The translations under genes were made by a program, and so were the position numbers. Under the pieces are notes generated by a model, which saw nothing but the letters and a program-made list of their open reading frames with translations, was not told the DNA's origin and did not search any database. DNA of 64,000 nucleotides from contig KV423953.1 in the NCBI GenBank assembly GCA_001632435.1, forward strand, positions 1 to 64,000. Reading direction: 5' to 3'. Source of the DNA: Calocera cornea HHB12733. Taxonomy: Eukaryota; Basidiomycota; Dacrymycetes; Dacrymycetales; Dacrymycetaceae. Shown here in pieces: positions 12,275 to 22,654 of this stretch; position 1 is the first letter of the stretch; each line of letters begins with the position of its first letter.

Positions 12275-13210
12275 CCGCTCTGGGCTAAAGAGAATCTGCG
12301 TCGGGCAATCAGCGATGAGCTATCAAGATTCGCCTGTAGAGAGCAACGGGCAAACTGGATCGAGGGGGCGCCATCAATGGACTGGCTGTCCAACAAGTGT
12401 CTATGAGCACCGATGGCTGGCCGGCGTGGGCGCGCTTCCAGACCACCCAGGGGCGCGTACAGACCCGCTGCCGGCGATCGGTGGACGGTAGCATCACTCT
12501 CACTTCCGTGACGTTCGCTGACGCGCGCGTGAGTCAGGCCAGCTTGGCTGATGACTGGGACAAAGGCGCCGGCGTGGGAGCAGGGACGTACAAGCTGAAG
12601 CGGGCTAGTGCAAGCGCGGGCCAGCCTACCTCAAGCGCCCCACCTGCGCGCAAGGGAAGAGGGGGGGGGGGTTACTGCAGATGAGATGGGTGTAACCGTG
12701 GTGCCCGTGGGCAATTGGTTGACGACAGGTGAGCGAACACGCGGGACCGCGACGCTTGTGTTACAGAGCTTATGGAATACAATTAACTTTGTTCATGCTC
12801 TGCCCTCGCGTATCGCCATCAGTGCCTTTCCGCTCTAACGCCAGAGTCTACCTCGTCCCTGAATATCCTCCCCGCGTCTGCATTGGCGGCGAGGATCAGG
12901 GGTTGGCGACGACAAAGGTGATTCGGCAGAACTTTCGGTTCCAACTAATGTGGGCAGGGATCCGGGGTGGACCTGACAGATGGAGAGCCGTGCTGCGTCC
13001 CGCCCGGTTGGCTGGATCCTGCGGGCGAGCTATAGTATTTCTCGTCCCCATAGGCTAAAGCAAGGGCGCCTCCCGGACCAGGCTGTTCAGGACTTGAGAA
13101 ATCATCATACTGGTGCAGAGGGTTCTCTTACAGGTCCACGCGGTGATCCAGAGGAGGACGGGCTCCAGGCTGTGCGGGATTGACTGGAGGTCGGCGTCTT
13201 GTAATATGCA
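12275..13210. other. Stretch without a recognised gene
   Basis: About 0.9 kb with short frames only and a homopolymer G run near 12660. I see no motif that supports a gene. Confidence 0.4.
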
Positions 13211-13374
13211 TCAGAGCTGAAATGAAACGGCCAATATTCTGAGGCTCACCCCGGTTGACCCAAGAGTTACAGAAGAGGGAGGATCACTGGGTGTTCCAGG
13301 ACTGCTGACCGAGTCGGCGAAAGGGGGACGGAACTGGCATGAATGATAATGAGATGACTGGACTTCTTGCGATA

Positions 13375-13743
13375 TCAGAATGAGCACGCACACCTGCACC
13401 AGGAGTTCCGAATTGGTCTTCTTCTTGTGGATCTAGGCGCCCAGCTCTGCATGCCATTGGAGTTCCTACGGTGGATGGCGTGCCACCGAACCCGGATGGT
13501 GTCTGTGGAACGCAAGCATGTTAGCTGGCTATGTGTTTTCAACCATGGGAGACAAGTGCTCACCCTAAGATCTTGGATTGGCGAGCTGGACATAGATCCG
13601 GGAGCCGGACGCCCAGGGTGTTCATAGTCAAATGGTACTGGCCTACCCTGTGGCGTGTGAGGCAGAGGAGGAGGTTGAGCGGCAGGAGGAGACTCGGGGT
13701 CGCTCTGGGCATGGGCATCGTCCTCATCGTCACTCGTGGACAT
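13375..13743 (-). CDS. Small acidic/proline-rich hypothetical exon
   Basis: The minus-strand frame starts MSTSDDEDDAHAQSDPES, then becomes proline-rich (PPAAQPPPLPHTPQGRP) and ends PGSMSSSPIQDL before what looks like a splice site near 13560. The beginning is typical of an acidic disordered N-terminus. Downstream exons may lie at 13211-13510. Function is unknown. Confidence 0.35.
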   Translation of the reverse strand: MSTSDDEDDAHAQSDPESPPAAQPPPLPHTPQGRPVPFDYEHPGRPAPGSMSSSPIQDLRVSTCLPWLKTHSQLTCLRSTDTIRVRWHAIHRRNSNGMQSWAPRSTRRRPIRNSWCRCACSF

Positions 13744-14158
13744 GGTGAGATCACGGAGTGGTTGATGGAATCAGAGAGCCATCCAACATCTCATTATAGC
13801 TAAGTACTGTAGTTATCTTACGGCCTCGTCCAAGCTCCAGCGGGGTGGAGGGACCATCCTTTCCCGGCTCGGCCCGGCCCGGCCGTGGTTCCGCACGCAG
13901 AGCTCGGATAGGGTTGCCACGAGGCAAGGTTGGTAGTCATGTGTGATCGGGTATCTGTCCACTGCCAGCCTGAGGTTCAATAATGACCATTTCATTGAGT
14001 ATGAAAGCGGCTTCTGTCGGCCGATTGTTGCCGATGTACTGTACTGGCATGAGCTGATGCTCTTGTAACTCGTAACGGAGGGGTGGATTGCGGGTAAATG
14101 TGCAAATTGTAGTGCACAGCGTCACAACGTCTACTTGTCTAATTACAAAAGTGGCTGC

Positions 14159-15427
14159 TCAGTAGTCAACACTCAGTTCGGGCTCCTTATTGTAGCGAAG
14201 TACGTGGAGTGTCCAGAGGGCCTTGCGATGGCGACCTTCGGGACAAGATAGAACGACCATACCTAGCTCTGGCTCATCGGCATCATGCACCACCTGATTC
14301 CCTTGCCTGCGGAGGTCCTTGTATGTGCTCTCCTCATACAGCAACCAGATAACGTCTGGGTCGAACCAGGGATCCTCACGGTCCTGGCCAGAGAAGGTCG
14401 ACATGGGGTGCTTAAGCGCGAACTTAGACCAGGAGCCAGAGCTCCAGTCCTGTTGAAATTCCGGACCACCGTAGCAAAACGCGAACTCTCGTCTCGCCTG
14501 ATCATGCGCCTTACGCACGCCCAGACGGCGAAAAGCTTCTTCCAGCTGCGGAGCGACCTTAGCACAGGGACCTGTACCGTAATAAACGACTCACCTTTTT
14601 GACGTGGGCATTCTGTTGTGCTAGTTGCTCACGCAGCGATGCGTTCTCCGAGTTGAATCTCGCTTCCAACCGCCCTAAGCATTCCTCGTACTGCGCCATG
14701 CGCTCTTCCGAAGTCGGAGACGACTTGTCCATTTTTTGGGCAGGGTCGCCTGAGGCAGCAGACTTGCCGGACGAGGTTGACCCTTGACCGACCGTTGTCG
14801 CTGCAAGCCATCAGAACAGAGCTTCAGCAATTCACAAGCAAATAAAAGTACTGACAGCTGGCAATCAATCAACCCGCTTGAACTTGGCTATGAGGCAGGC
14901 GTTGAGCTCAGTGAGATTCCTGATCTTCGCATTCAACGCTTCATTCTCATTAATCAACGTCTTCTTCTCGGTACCCCCTTCCAATAAGCTATTCCACAGG
15001 TGGTCATTTTCGGCCGTGAGGAGCAGATTATGAGGATCGCTGTCTGCCCAGGTGTCAAAGTCCAGTCTCGGTCCACCTGAGAGGATGGACATACCACTCA
15101 GGAGCTGGATGTCAAAGCGAGTCTTCAACATCGTGCCCATGACATTTTTGGCACGTATGCCCACGGTTTTCGCATAAGACTCCCAATTCTCCACCTGCTC
15201 GGACAGAGGTCTTTCATCGGGTCTGCCTGCTTTTGCAGGGCCTCAAAAGCGTAGTACTTGAGTTGTTCGGGTTTGGTGGCCTCGGGGGCTTTGAAGACTG
15301 CCCTCAGAGACTTCTCGGCCCAGAAGACGGTACAGTCGACCCATCTGCCGGTGGCCACGATGATCCTTGAAGTGAAGGATGCTCCTCCACTGCACAGAGC
15401 ATTTGTGGGAGTGGGTTGATTCTGCAT
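14159..15427 (-). CDS. Multi-exon hypothetical coiled-coil protein
   Basis: Minus-strand exons read, in order, TNALCSGGASFTSRIIVATGR (15427 downward) with FEALQKQADPMKDL; then ENWESYAKTVGIRAKNVMG through LINENEALNAKIRNLTELNA (15194-14865, a coiled coil); then QYEECLGRLEARFNSENASLREQ (14811-14629, a second coil); and finally EFAFCYGGPEFQQDWSSGSW to the stop at 14159. The blocks are open and well composed, and short introns are needed between them. The protein would be a helical scaffold-like polypeptide. No enzymatic motif is seen and I recognise no family. It may be related to the unknown minus-strand genes at 8.8-11.3 kb. Confidence 0.45.
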
Positions 15428-15939
15428 CCGCCCGCTGCATCCTTTTTTTAGCCCCGGGAGGCATCAATTGGACACGGTCCTCGTGATTGGTCCCGCAACC
15501 CTCCGTGCTTGTCTTGTATGCATACGGTACGCGCGCGAGAGCTGAGCACAGCCCAGGGTCCCAATCCAGATAGGGCGGACGTGCCGATCAGAGTGCTTCT
15601 GGAGATTCTTCACTCCTTAGTAGGCCCGCCTGCCAACCTGACAATGTTCAACCATAATGAGATCACCTCCATCCCCCCGGCATCGCCCACCCCCATCCGC
15701 TCCCTTCCCCCATCCGCTCCTCCCTTCCGGTAGTCCGCTTCCGCCCATGGGAGGAGGAGCGCGCACCCGCCAACGAACGCTCGAGCGTACGTCCCACCAC
15801 TGCATGTCACCCTTGTTCATCTCTGACTCACCTCTGTCCAGCCTGTTGCGCGCGCAGGCGGGGCCGGGGAGAGGAGGCAGCGGCAGGGTGCACACGTTAC
15901 CGCCACCCCAGTGTAAGTCGCTTCCCCTCATCCCCCTTT

Positions 15940-16165
15940 TCATCCCGGCTAACCGTAGAGGCAGGAGGGAGCGGTGGGAGGAAGTGGGCAAGGAGATCCC
16001 GCAGGGTGACGGGGCGGGGCAGGAGCACGTACATCGCCTCCCCGCATCTTCCTTCTCATCCCTGCTGACCGGAGATGCAGGTTGTCCCGGGGGAGGGAGC
16101 GGTGGGGGAAGCGGGCGAGGACATCCCGCAGGGGGACGGGATGGGGCAGCAGCACGTACGTTGCC
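15940..16165. repeat. Tandem duplication, period about 128 bp, GC-rich
   Basis: The word GAGGGAGCGGTGG recurs at 15965 and 16093. It is followed both times by matching blocks (CATCCCGCAGGG-type, then CAGCACGTAC-type), which gives about 1.8 copies. A weaker third copy may begin near 15860. The duplication lies directly upstream of the first recognisable exon of the dehydrogenase at 16202. Confidence 0.7.
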
Positions 16166-16201
16166 TAAACCCTCGGTGCCTTTGATGGTCATGGTCTGCG
16201 A

Positions 16202-17168
16202 TACATCAACAGTCAGGGAGCTGGGTATGATTGCGTCGATCTGGCTTGGGTGACGAACAAGCCTGGGCTGTATTACACCAATAACCCGGGTGCAGTGTCC
16301 CAGTGAGTAGCATCTCATATCCCCACGGGTTGCATCCCTAATGGTGCTCAGTCCCACCGCGACCACTACCAACATGTGCAGCTCTTGCGCTGATAACATT
16401 GAAGGTATTCGATGGACAAGCCAAATGGAGGGAAGGACACGGCGAGGGGAATGGAAATCTGGATTAGGACTGTCCCCGGACCCTCAAGACGTTGTTGTCG
16501 GCATCGTCGGCCTTGGCACGATAGGCAAAGTCAGCAAATCATGCCCAGATTGTGCCATAGCTCAGCTGACCTTGTGATCAGATCGTCCGTGACCAGATAC
16601 AAGGATTTGGGACCAAGGTCGTCTATACTCAACGACATAAGCTGCCCGAAAGTGGTATGTCCCTTGCCTACGTATTCTAGGACAAATGCTGATATTCACT
16701 CAGAGGAGAAGGGTGCGTCCTTTCTGTCTTTCGATGAGCTCCTTGCAACCGCCGATGTCATTTCTCTGCTAATGCCGTTGCCACCGCAAACCTACCACCT
16801 CATTGGCGAGAAGGAAATTGCCAAAATGAAGAAGGGGGTCATGATCGTGAACACTTCGCTTAGGAAAGGTGCATTTCACAATTGCCAAGTTGTGTTCTTA
16901 TGCTTCCCGTATCATAGTTCTGGACGAGCATGCACTCGTGGCTGCTCTTCAACCCGGCCATGTCGACCGTGTTGCCCTCGACATCTATGAGAATGAGCCA
17001 TACCCTCATCCATACCTCCTCACAACCGAGAAAGCAACAGTGTTCCCACACAACGGCAGCGGAGCTCAGCAAGTCGTACTGGATGGAGAGCTGGAAATTC
17101 TGGGGAACATTTGTACATTATTGGAGACTGGTACTGCCCCTAATGCTGTTAACATTCCAGTCAACTAA
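16202..17168 (+). CDS. D-isomer-specific 2-hydroxyacid dehydrogenase (5'-incomplete)
   Basis: The family reduces 2-keto acids such as glyoxylate or hydroxypyruvate with NAD(P)H. Visible in order are the substrate-domain piece GAGYDCVDL followed by YYTNNPGAVS, a GEWKSGLGLSPDP block, the Rossmann glycine motif GIVGLGTIGK (16497-16527), ATADVISLLMPLPPQT, MIVNTS, LDEHALVAAL, ALDIYENEPYPHP and the catalytic-His region FPHNGSG, ending PVN at a TAA. At least four GT-AG introns of about 45-60 bp are needed. Two oddities stand out. No N-terminal 60-70 residues are found upstream, where a GC-rich tandem repeat sits instead. The usual NTSRG catalytic-Arg motif reads NTSLRK, moving the Arg by one position. 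It is either a 5'-truncated pseudogene or a gene with an unrecognised first exon. Confidence 0.75.
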
Positions 17169-17547
17169 ACATAGAATAGATGAAATAGAGTCTGGGTAGT
17201 ACGCTGGCACCTAGTTATAGGAGGACTTGTGCCGCTAATAGGGTTCATGATGTCAGACTTATATAAGGATTCTATGATGCAAAATATGGGACAAACCTGC
17301 CTCCAAAAGTACAGAAGTAGCCCAATCACGGGATCCCCATTCATTCTGCACTTGATACATTCAATTCACAGTACATCCATCCTTGGCCCATTCTCTCCAG
17401 TCATTGACCACTCATCTTGCATTCACTTGCGCTTCATCACTCACCTTGCACTTGATCTACACTTGTCCTGCAAACAAGGGGCACTTGAGTTTGTCACTCG
17501 GCTTGCACTCGTTGACCATTTTATATGTTGCAAACTCTTTGCTCCCA

Positions 17548-17966
17548 TGCTCGACCTGCGCAACTCGTACCTGAAGACGCTCAAAGCGGTGACGATGGTT
17601 GCTGAGCAGACGTACGACGACACGGGCATCTCCCTGCTCGAGTTTGCCTACCTTGCCCTGTCGATGCAGCGGCTATACCCGGCGCTGAAGCCGCCCGGCC
17701 TGCCCTGCCGGTGGATGGCACACGTCATGTTCCACGGCCTGTCGGCGCTGCAGGAGCAGCCGCTCCCGCCCGCGTACGTTGGGAGGATCAAGGGTGTTGA
17801 TGACGCGCAGGTCATGGCCGTCGTGGCGGAGACACGGAAGGCGCTGGCTGCGCACAAGCCGAGGAACCAGGTGGACAGGATGGTGTGCGCAATGGGCGTG
17901 GAGAAAAAGGTCAGGGAGCGGGTCACACTCATTCGGCTGAGCAGCAGTGGGCAAAGAGGGTTCTAG
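17548..17966 (+). CDS. Hypothetical protein
   Basis: The frame is open from 17229, but GC content and protein-like composition begin near the ATG at 17548. From there it encodes about 139 residues: a helical N-terminus, a Pro/Trp segment (PALKPPGLPCRWMAHVMFHG) and a charged C-terminus (DDAQVMAVVAETRKALAAHK). The sequence before 17548 is AT-richer and repetitive (CATTCA/CACTTG words), probably 5' UTR or an unrelated repeat. I do not recognise the family. It could also be the last exon of a longer gene. Confidence 0.4.
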
Positions 17967-18259
17967 CTGAGGGCACCACCAGAGCTGATCCTTTTGTTAC
18001 ACTTTCCTCTCACACTTACTGGCATACATTCTCTCTTGCATAACCTTGTACAACAAAACAACTTCACACTACTGTCAAAATATGATAAACATCGCATTAA
18101 TATATCCTCTCGGTGTCCACAACTTCACGATGTCGAGGCTTGACCACGGACTTCCTGGGTTGCTTCAAGTGGCTATGCTAGGGTTCTGCCCGGTCTTGTG
18201 CTTCGCACCTCCCACTCCCCTTCTCCCCCTCACCTCCCCAAACCCAAAGCCAAGCCAGA

Positions 18260-19122
18260 ATGGCCACCGCAGGTCCGTCAAACTCGTCCATCCTCACGCA
18301 CTCACGTTTCGTCTGGCAAGCCAAGAAGCGAGCGCGGAGAGAGCAGGTGCAGGAGGTGGTGTTCGACGAGGATGCGCATTGGTGCGTTGTCCCTTCCCTC
18401 CCTCCAAGCCAGCAAAGGCATGCCCAAAGCTGTTGTGCTGACTTGATTCGCCTTGCGGCGGCTTGCGGCACAGAGACTTCCTGACGGGGTTCCATAAACG
18501 GAAGCTGGCCAAGCATCAGGAGAAGGTGGACAGGGCGAAGGAGAGGGAGAAGCTGCAGCGGCTGCAGGATCGGGCTGATGTACGCGTGTCCCATTACGTT
18601 GGGCGCATCGGACACATGCTGACGTGTTGCGGTAGACACAAAAGATGTTGCGGGAGAAGGCGATAGAGAACGCTAAGCAGGTCGAGGCTGCTCTTGGGGG
18701 CGAGGTTGTCGAGCTGCTGAATGGGGCGGAGGAGGCGGACGGGATGGGAAGAGGAGTACAAGGGCCAGGACCAGTTTGCCACCGTGAGGCTTATTGAGGA
18801 CTTCGACCCCTCTGCGGACCTGTACCCTCCTACTGCGGCACTCCTGGACGGGGCAGAGCCGTCAGCGGCTGACGCACCCAAGCCTCCCCGCCAGCCCAAG
18901 CCCCCTAAACCACCCATGGCGAAAACGAGATCGGTGGCAGGGAAGAAGGACAAAGAGCGCAAGTTTCGATACGAGACCAAGGCTAGGCAGAAGACGGCAA
19001 GGGGGAAGGAGAAGGTGCGGAGACGTGAGAAGGGCGGTGGGGCCGGGCCGGGTGGGGACAAGCCGAGCAGGGGTGGGAGCGCGAGGGGTGGGATGGGGAA
19101 GGGGAGAGGCGGCAGGCGATAG
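18260..19122 (+). pseudogene. RRP17/NOL12-type ribosomal RNA processing protein, frame apparently broken
   Basis: The RRP17/NOL12 (Nop25) family acts in the nucleolus in 5' end processing of pre-60S rRNA. Exon 1 (18260-18381) encodes FVWQAKKRARREQVQEVVFDED. Exon 2 starts near 18472 with the hallmark DFLTGFHKRKLAKHQ and a charged coil. Exon 3 starts near 18637 (MLREKAIENAKQVEAAL). The end is basic and lysine/arginine-rich (MAKTRSVAGKKDKERKF, then an RGG-like GRGGRR tail). Two problems are visible. Joining exon 1 to exon 2 at the only good sites creates TGA at the junction. The frame also shifts near 18740, between LLNGAEEADG and WEEEYKGQDQFATVRLIEDF. Either this copy is a recent pseudogene or the assembly has small errors here. 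The family call itself is firm. Confidence 0.75.
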
Positions 19123-19129
19123 ACGATAG

Positions 19130-20870
19130 GCTGCCGAACGGCTGGAAATGGGGGTGCTTCACGCCGTTGTGATGGTGCGGCTCGTCGTCCGGCCTTGAGC
19201 ACGTTTGTCGCGCATATACGCCACTCAACGTTGTCGAACCTGCGCATTCTATGAATATAGCTGGCATCTCATCCGCCCGGCAGCTTCCACACCGCGCAAA
19301 GGGCCTTCCATGGGCCTGGACCTCCTGTGGTGCGTTCCATGCCTTGAGGAGCCGCAGCCATCGAGCGTTCTGACGTTCTGACGAGGTCTGTACAGTTATG
19401 CGCCATGTTCGGACCTGTTCTATCAAATCCCGTTGAGTTCATCCCAATGCGGCCTTCCCAAAAGCTGGATTCTCGTCTGCATTTGTTTTGTCAATCACGG
19501 TCGCCCGTGAGTGTTATTCTTTCTATTCTGTTGACGCTGCATGTCCAAAGCAATGCCACGGTACAGAACCATGCCTTCCTGTTGCAATCCTGCGGCTCCG
19601 CTTGTCTCCAGACCCCAGGACAGCCATCTTCCGTGATCACGGCTCCAAGTTGCATGGTGCGTTCATTTTCAAAAAGTGGCAGCGGTTAAGTCCTGACGAT
19701 GCATTCGTATAAGTTAGCACGACCTAATCTTCTATTTGCCATAGCCATTCAATTTCCCTTACTCTCCCCTGAACACCCGGCTGGTCACCGCTGACTCACT
19801 TGCAATGGGTCTCCGCTGGTGTGGCGTGTTCCATACCAACGGCAGGACCCATTGGTGATAACCGTGTCCAGACGTACTGTATACAACTGGACCACTAGCT
19901 TCCGCGCCACCCCTTCACTACTGGTTGCTACTCGCTTCCCGTATGGGTACGCCATGAACGATGGATCTTGCCCTCCTATCGCCGGTCGAAAGCCTCGCTT
20001 GTTCCAACACTTTGCTGGGGTCTGTGAATACCAGAGTTATCGTTCCTCTCGCCGAGCACTCGACATTGATAAAAAGGAATACATTCAACAGCCTGTTTGC
20101 AAAGGAACGGGCCCGTCATAACTGTGTTTCGACTTCTACAAGACAAAAATGGTCTCCGATTCAACAGCCATCACAATTCGCCTGAACTCGCCGCTGGTTC
20201 AGCCCGCATTGGACTCAAAATGTTCGCACAACTGTCACAGTGCTGCTCCGTGATTGCAACTTGCTGCTTCTTCCGGTACATCCAATGCAGGGCCTCCATG
20301 TATGACCCGATCGACCATCAAATTTGGGCCCTTCATGGGACAGTTACCCTTCGAAAGAAGATTTCTCCTGCTCAGTCCTCGATCTTCAAGACAACAAGGC
20401 GAGACAGGACGGTCCGCAGCGGAAATATCCTTCCGACCATCATCAATCAGAGAAGCCAAGTTGAGTGGCATACAACGTCTGACAAGTACGTGATGCTTTC
20501 CATCATCTTCCAATACAGCCACCATCGGCTGTTGGCGCTCAATCAAAACCATAACACTGGATATCTGATGAAAAGACGCTTGTCAAGCGGCCATCGCGAT
20601 AATAAGAGTTGATGACGGGGCAACCGTATTTGGCATTTACTTCCCAGTCGATTTATATATCTTCACCGCGGGAGCTGTTTGCACCGCCATGGCCATGTGG
20701 GTCTCTTGGGTTATCGGGATATCGGGGCAAGAGCTCAGTTGACCGGGGGCTCAGCACTTGTCGACCCAATGCATATTGGGGGACTTGTAAGGCTTTTGAC
20801 AATGTCACTCCCGCCCCTGTTTCATTTCAGCATCCTTTCCCCCACGACCTCAACAAGACAGTACAACGGC
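19130..20870. other. Intergenic stretch, no recognised gene
   Basis: About 1.7 kb of AT-richer sequence with only short frames (the longest about 170 residues, of unlikely composition). I see no family motif, repeat array or RNA gene. It includes the upstream region of the lactone oxidase relic. Confidence 0.5.
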
Positions 20871-20871
20871 G

Positions 20872-22509
20872 ATGTCGACCAAAGTCTCCGAGCTATCCAA
20901 CCTCGATCTTTACCACATTCTGGACTGGATCTCAATCAGACAAGGAGAGTTCACGAACTGGGCCGAAACATACTCCTGTCGACCGCTGTGAGTTTTTCAG
21001 CCGCAGACCAAATATCAGTGCAAATGTGTTGTGGAACTGTCAAAGAGAGAAGGCAAGCGCTTACGCGTTGCCAGTACCAGCCACAGTCCCAGTGACCTCG
21101 CTTGCACCACTGGTTTCATGATCAAGACCAAGAGGCTGAATCGAATCCTAGAGGTTTGTACACAGTGCAAGACAGTGTGGAATGCGCTTACCGGTGGACA
21201 CAGAGATCAACCCGGCGGAGAAATGGGTGAACGTGCTAGCGGGTGCAAAACTCCATGAAGTGCACAAGGCCCTTGGTCAACACGGCCTTGCAATGAGCAA
21301 CGTTGGATCAATCTCTGAACAAGCCATTGCCGGTATTATTGCGACTGGGAGCCACGGTACCGGCTGGACATTTGCCGCTATGTTGGCCAGCATCTTGGAG
21401 CTCGAGCTGCTTATAGCTGACGGTTAACGGATTGTCTGCTCGAGCCAAAACCGAATCGAGATTTACAAGGCGACGCTGTATGGGCTGGGCGCTACGGGAA
21501 TTATTCTACGCGTCAAACTCCAAGTGGAGGGTGCTTTCCGTCTCGCTGAGAAGAAGGAAGCCGTCTCCTTTGACTCGGTGATCAAGAACCTCGACAATAT
21601 TGCGCAGTCGGCAGAGCATGTACGAATCTGGTGGTACGCACAAGCCGACAAGATTCATGTCATGAGGGCAGATCACACGATGCAGGTGAGAATATCCTGC
21701 TCTTCTCAATTCTGAGGTGTGTCTGATCATGTATAGGAGCCAGATATCGTCCCCAGCAGTTTTCTTCAGGATAGGCTGGTGGGATTTCACCTCATTCAAT
21801 TCCTCCTCTTTCTCGGGCTATACATCCCATTCATTCTCCCCATGGTCCCACGATTCGCGTGCTGGTTACGGCGGCCCCACCACACCACTATCAATGACAG
21901 TTGGAAAATCTTCAATCTAGATGTCTTCGTGCGTACAAACCAATATTCATTCCGACAGACTATTGACTATGAAGTCAGATTAAGCAATACACGGCAGAAT
22001 AGGCGATTCCACATACCGGTGCAAAGGAGTGTATAAAGGCGCTTCGTAGTTGGCTATCTGAAGAACATTCTGAACCCCGGGGTCTTCGACCCCATTTCCC
22101 TCTGGAGATTTGATGGAGCAATGTTGACGACATCTGCTTGAGCCCCTCATACAGCCGGAAAACATGCTGGATTGGAATCATCCAGTTCAAGTAAGCGACC
22201 ATTGTGACTTGCGATTTTACTTTCTCATGTCTGTGCAGACCGTACAGCTTTGATGTGCCCTGGAAGGAGCTATTTCAGAAATTCGATAAGATCATGTCGT
22301 CGTACGGTGGTCGACCGCACTAGGCCAAGACGCACCCGTTTGGACCAACGGAGCTGCGAGCTTCCTACCCCCATTTCGACGACTTTGTTCATGTGCTCAA
22401 TGAGGTAGCTCCGAGCGGCCTCTTCAGGAATGACTACGTCAGCAGGCATATATTCGGAAATAATGTTAACGGTGATGCCCTCGATGATATTCCGCGCAGA
22501 ATGGTGTAG
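20872..22509 (+). pseudogene. ALO1: D-arabinono-1,4-lactone oxidase (ALO1-like), RIP-like pseudogene
   Basis: ALO enzymes are FAD-linked aldonolactone oxidases that make D-erythroascorbate at the mitochondrial membrane. The sequence follows the family almost end to end: MSTKVSELSNLDLYHIL, GHSPSDLACT-like SHSPSDLACTTGF, the FAD region VGSISEQAIAGIIATGSHGTG, a transmembrane-like LIQFLLFLGLYIPFIL, and the C-terminal ALO domain (GLRPHFPLEI, DDICLSPSYS, KTHPFGP, FDDFVHVL). Five in-frame stops interrupt it: TGA 20989, TAA 21425, TAG 22000, TGA 22111 and TAG 22321. Comparison with conserved family residues suggests that the two TAGs replace Trp (TGG) and that the TGA and TAA codons replace Arg or Gln (CGA, CAA). 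All five are single C-to-T or G-to-A changes. No frameshift is needed, so the gene died by transitions. It converges on the dead transporter 145 bp downstream. Confidence 0.9.
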
Positions 22510-22654
22510 GTACTACAAGTACTTCAGGCAGGAGGCAGGTGCGATGAATAAGCTACATGTCAAACCTGTTATTTGAACCGCGGAGCCTTTCTCGGTACTT
22601 CTTCATTCAAAGCTTGCTGGCGACCTCTATTGTTTCTCAAATGAATATAGTGTA

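Noticed and set aside
15617..16399. 260-codon minus-strand frame
   Set aside because: It runs through the GC-rich tandem repeat and antisense to the dehydrogenase exon. Composition is Pro/Cys/Arg noise.
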